Positions 63,150 through 64,000 of a DNA stretch of 64,000 bases are shown here, piece after piece; position 1 is the first letter of the stretch; each line of letters begins with the position of its first letter. Below the pieces are notes generated by a model. The model saw only the letters and a program-made list of their open reading frames with translations. It made no database searches and was not told where the DNA came from. Origin of the DNA: Closterium sp. NIES-65. Its lineage: Eukaryota > Streptophyta > Zygnematophyceae > Desmidiales > Closteriaceae. A program made the translations under genes and the position numbers. The DNA is taken from contig CANXME010000106.1 of the NCBI GenBank assembly GCA_948144175.1, positions 930,001-994,000 of the forward strand, read 5' to 3'.

Positions 63150-64000
63150 CTCAGCATAGGCTTTCAGCAGGTTCAGCAGTAGTTGGAGAGAAAGCACAAG
63201 GAATGCACGCAGCCATGCAAACGCGACCTCCCCTGCGGCCACCTCTGCCCCGACCCCTGCCACCTCGACAATCCCTGCAAGCCCTATACCAAACGATGCC
63301 TCGTGGTGTGCCAACACAGCTCCTGCCCCCAACCCTGCAACCGGACCTGCTCTGCGTGCGCCGAGCCTTGCGGGTGGACCTGCAGGCACCAGGGGCGGTG
63401 CTCCCTCCCCTGCGGTGCCCCCCGCGACCGCCAGTCGTGCGAATAGCGGTGTGAGAAACGCCTCTTGTGCAGCCACCAATGCCCGTCGTTCTGTGCCAAG
63501 AAGTGCCCTTCCCAGGCGTTTTGCATGGTGGAAGGGTGTGGGTCGAAGAAGAAGAGGGAGATGAGAGTGGATCTCATCATATGGGAGACGCTGGAGGAGA
63601 GCCCTCTGCTCGTGCTGCCCTGCCAGCATGCTTTCACCGTTGAGTCCCTTGACAACTACCTCGGGCTTAGCCAGGTCTACCAGGAGTCTAAAGGCAATTC
63701 TGGTGGCTGCAGTGCGGTTGGAGGCGATACGGAGGCATCGGCAGGCAAGTGGGTGGTGGTGCGGCCGTTTGAGAGCAGTCTATCCGCCCTCAAGCGCTGC
63801 CCGGACTCCGCCAGCCAATCACAGAGCTGCGACGGTACGGCAGGATGGTGAACAGAGCACTGCTGAATGAATCAGATCGCAAGTTCGCCCTTTGCTGCAC
63901 GGCCGACAACAGCTCATACACGAGCTCTCCAAGCTCAGCCAAGCTCTGTCTGCACGTCCGGAAGTTGTTCCCTCGAGGCAGCTAGAGGAGCTGGGTCGGG
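63150..64000 (+). pseudogene. ZNFX1-like NFX1-type zinc-finger region, partial
   Basis: From an acceptor (TTTCAGCAG) near 63172 it reads ERKHKECTQPCKRDLPCGHL, then repeated NFX1-type fingers (CPDPCH, CKPYTKRC, CQHSSCPQPCNRTCSACAEP, CGWTCRHQGRC, CGAPRDRQSC), then LLCSHQCPSFCAKKCP and LPCQHAFTVESLDNYLGL, then RRYGRMVNRALL and QLIHELSKLSQALSARPEVV at the window edge. This is the order of ZNFX1-type RNA helicase C-termini. There are TAG stops just before LERKH and after QSCE, and frame changes after RCPD and after DRKFA. The upstream helicase region is not in the window. A second, more C-terminal ZNFX1-like piece lies at 57.1 kb, so there are at least two copies. Confidence 0.8.

Noticed and set aside
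58480-63450. Reassigned TAG codon, because several conserved codons in host fragments are TAG
   Set aside because: Two are at Trp positions and others at unrelated positions, and they occur together with frame changes and lost splice sites, so pseudogene decay explains them better.

Overview
The window looks like nuclear DNA of a GC-rich streptophyte green alga, probably a zygnematophyte such as Closterium. This is inferred from a plant-type membrane-anchored MYB (maMYB-like) gene, intron-bearing host genes with GT/AG splice sites, and a very heavy load of plant-type Ty1/copia and Ty3/gypsy LTR elements. No bacterial operon, rRNA gene or CRISPR array is seen.

Layout. 1-6302 is a minus-strand mosaic of two incomplete copia copies with a Ty3/gypsy LTR-gag piece between them. 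6303-12650 is an island of mostly host sequence: a TTAA-flanked MITE-like element, palindromes and a hairpin, candidate small exons, a TA-flanked pogo-like DNA transposon, and the maMYB-like gene with a duplicated C-terminal exon. 12650-46384 is a nest. One old Ty3/gypsy element (plus strand) is split into six collinear segments by four copia elements (A, B, C on plus; D on minus) and one miniature LTR element (TRIM). Each of the four copia elements is flanked by an exact 5-bp target-site duplication (CAACG, TCGCC, GATGC, ACATC), and the TRIM by TTACT. 46382-57092 holds a fragment of a second copia family, then two incomplete copia copies (E minus, F plus) joined head to head.

57093-64000 is host sequence: a ZNFX1-like C-terminal fragment (+), a decayed aromatic-L-amino-acid decarboxylase-like gene on the minus strand (57723-62862), and a second ZNFX1-like zinc-finger fragment (+) running off the window. 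All three carry stops, frameshifts or lost exons and are read here as pseudogenes.

Three points stand out. First, five successive insertions can be read from target-site duplications inside one gypsy element. Second, the TRIM has tRNA-like A and B boxes bridging its 5' LTR and primer-binding site, so it could be transcribed by RNA polymerase III. Third, small tandem exon duplications recur in every recognisable host locus except the last: maMYB 3' exon x2, decarboxylase VDYKDW exon x3 and last exon x2, ZNFX1 terminal exon x2. LTR elements are described only as fossils.
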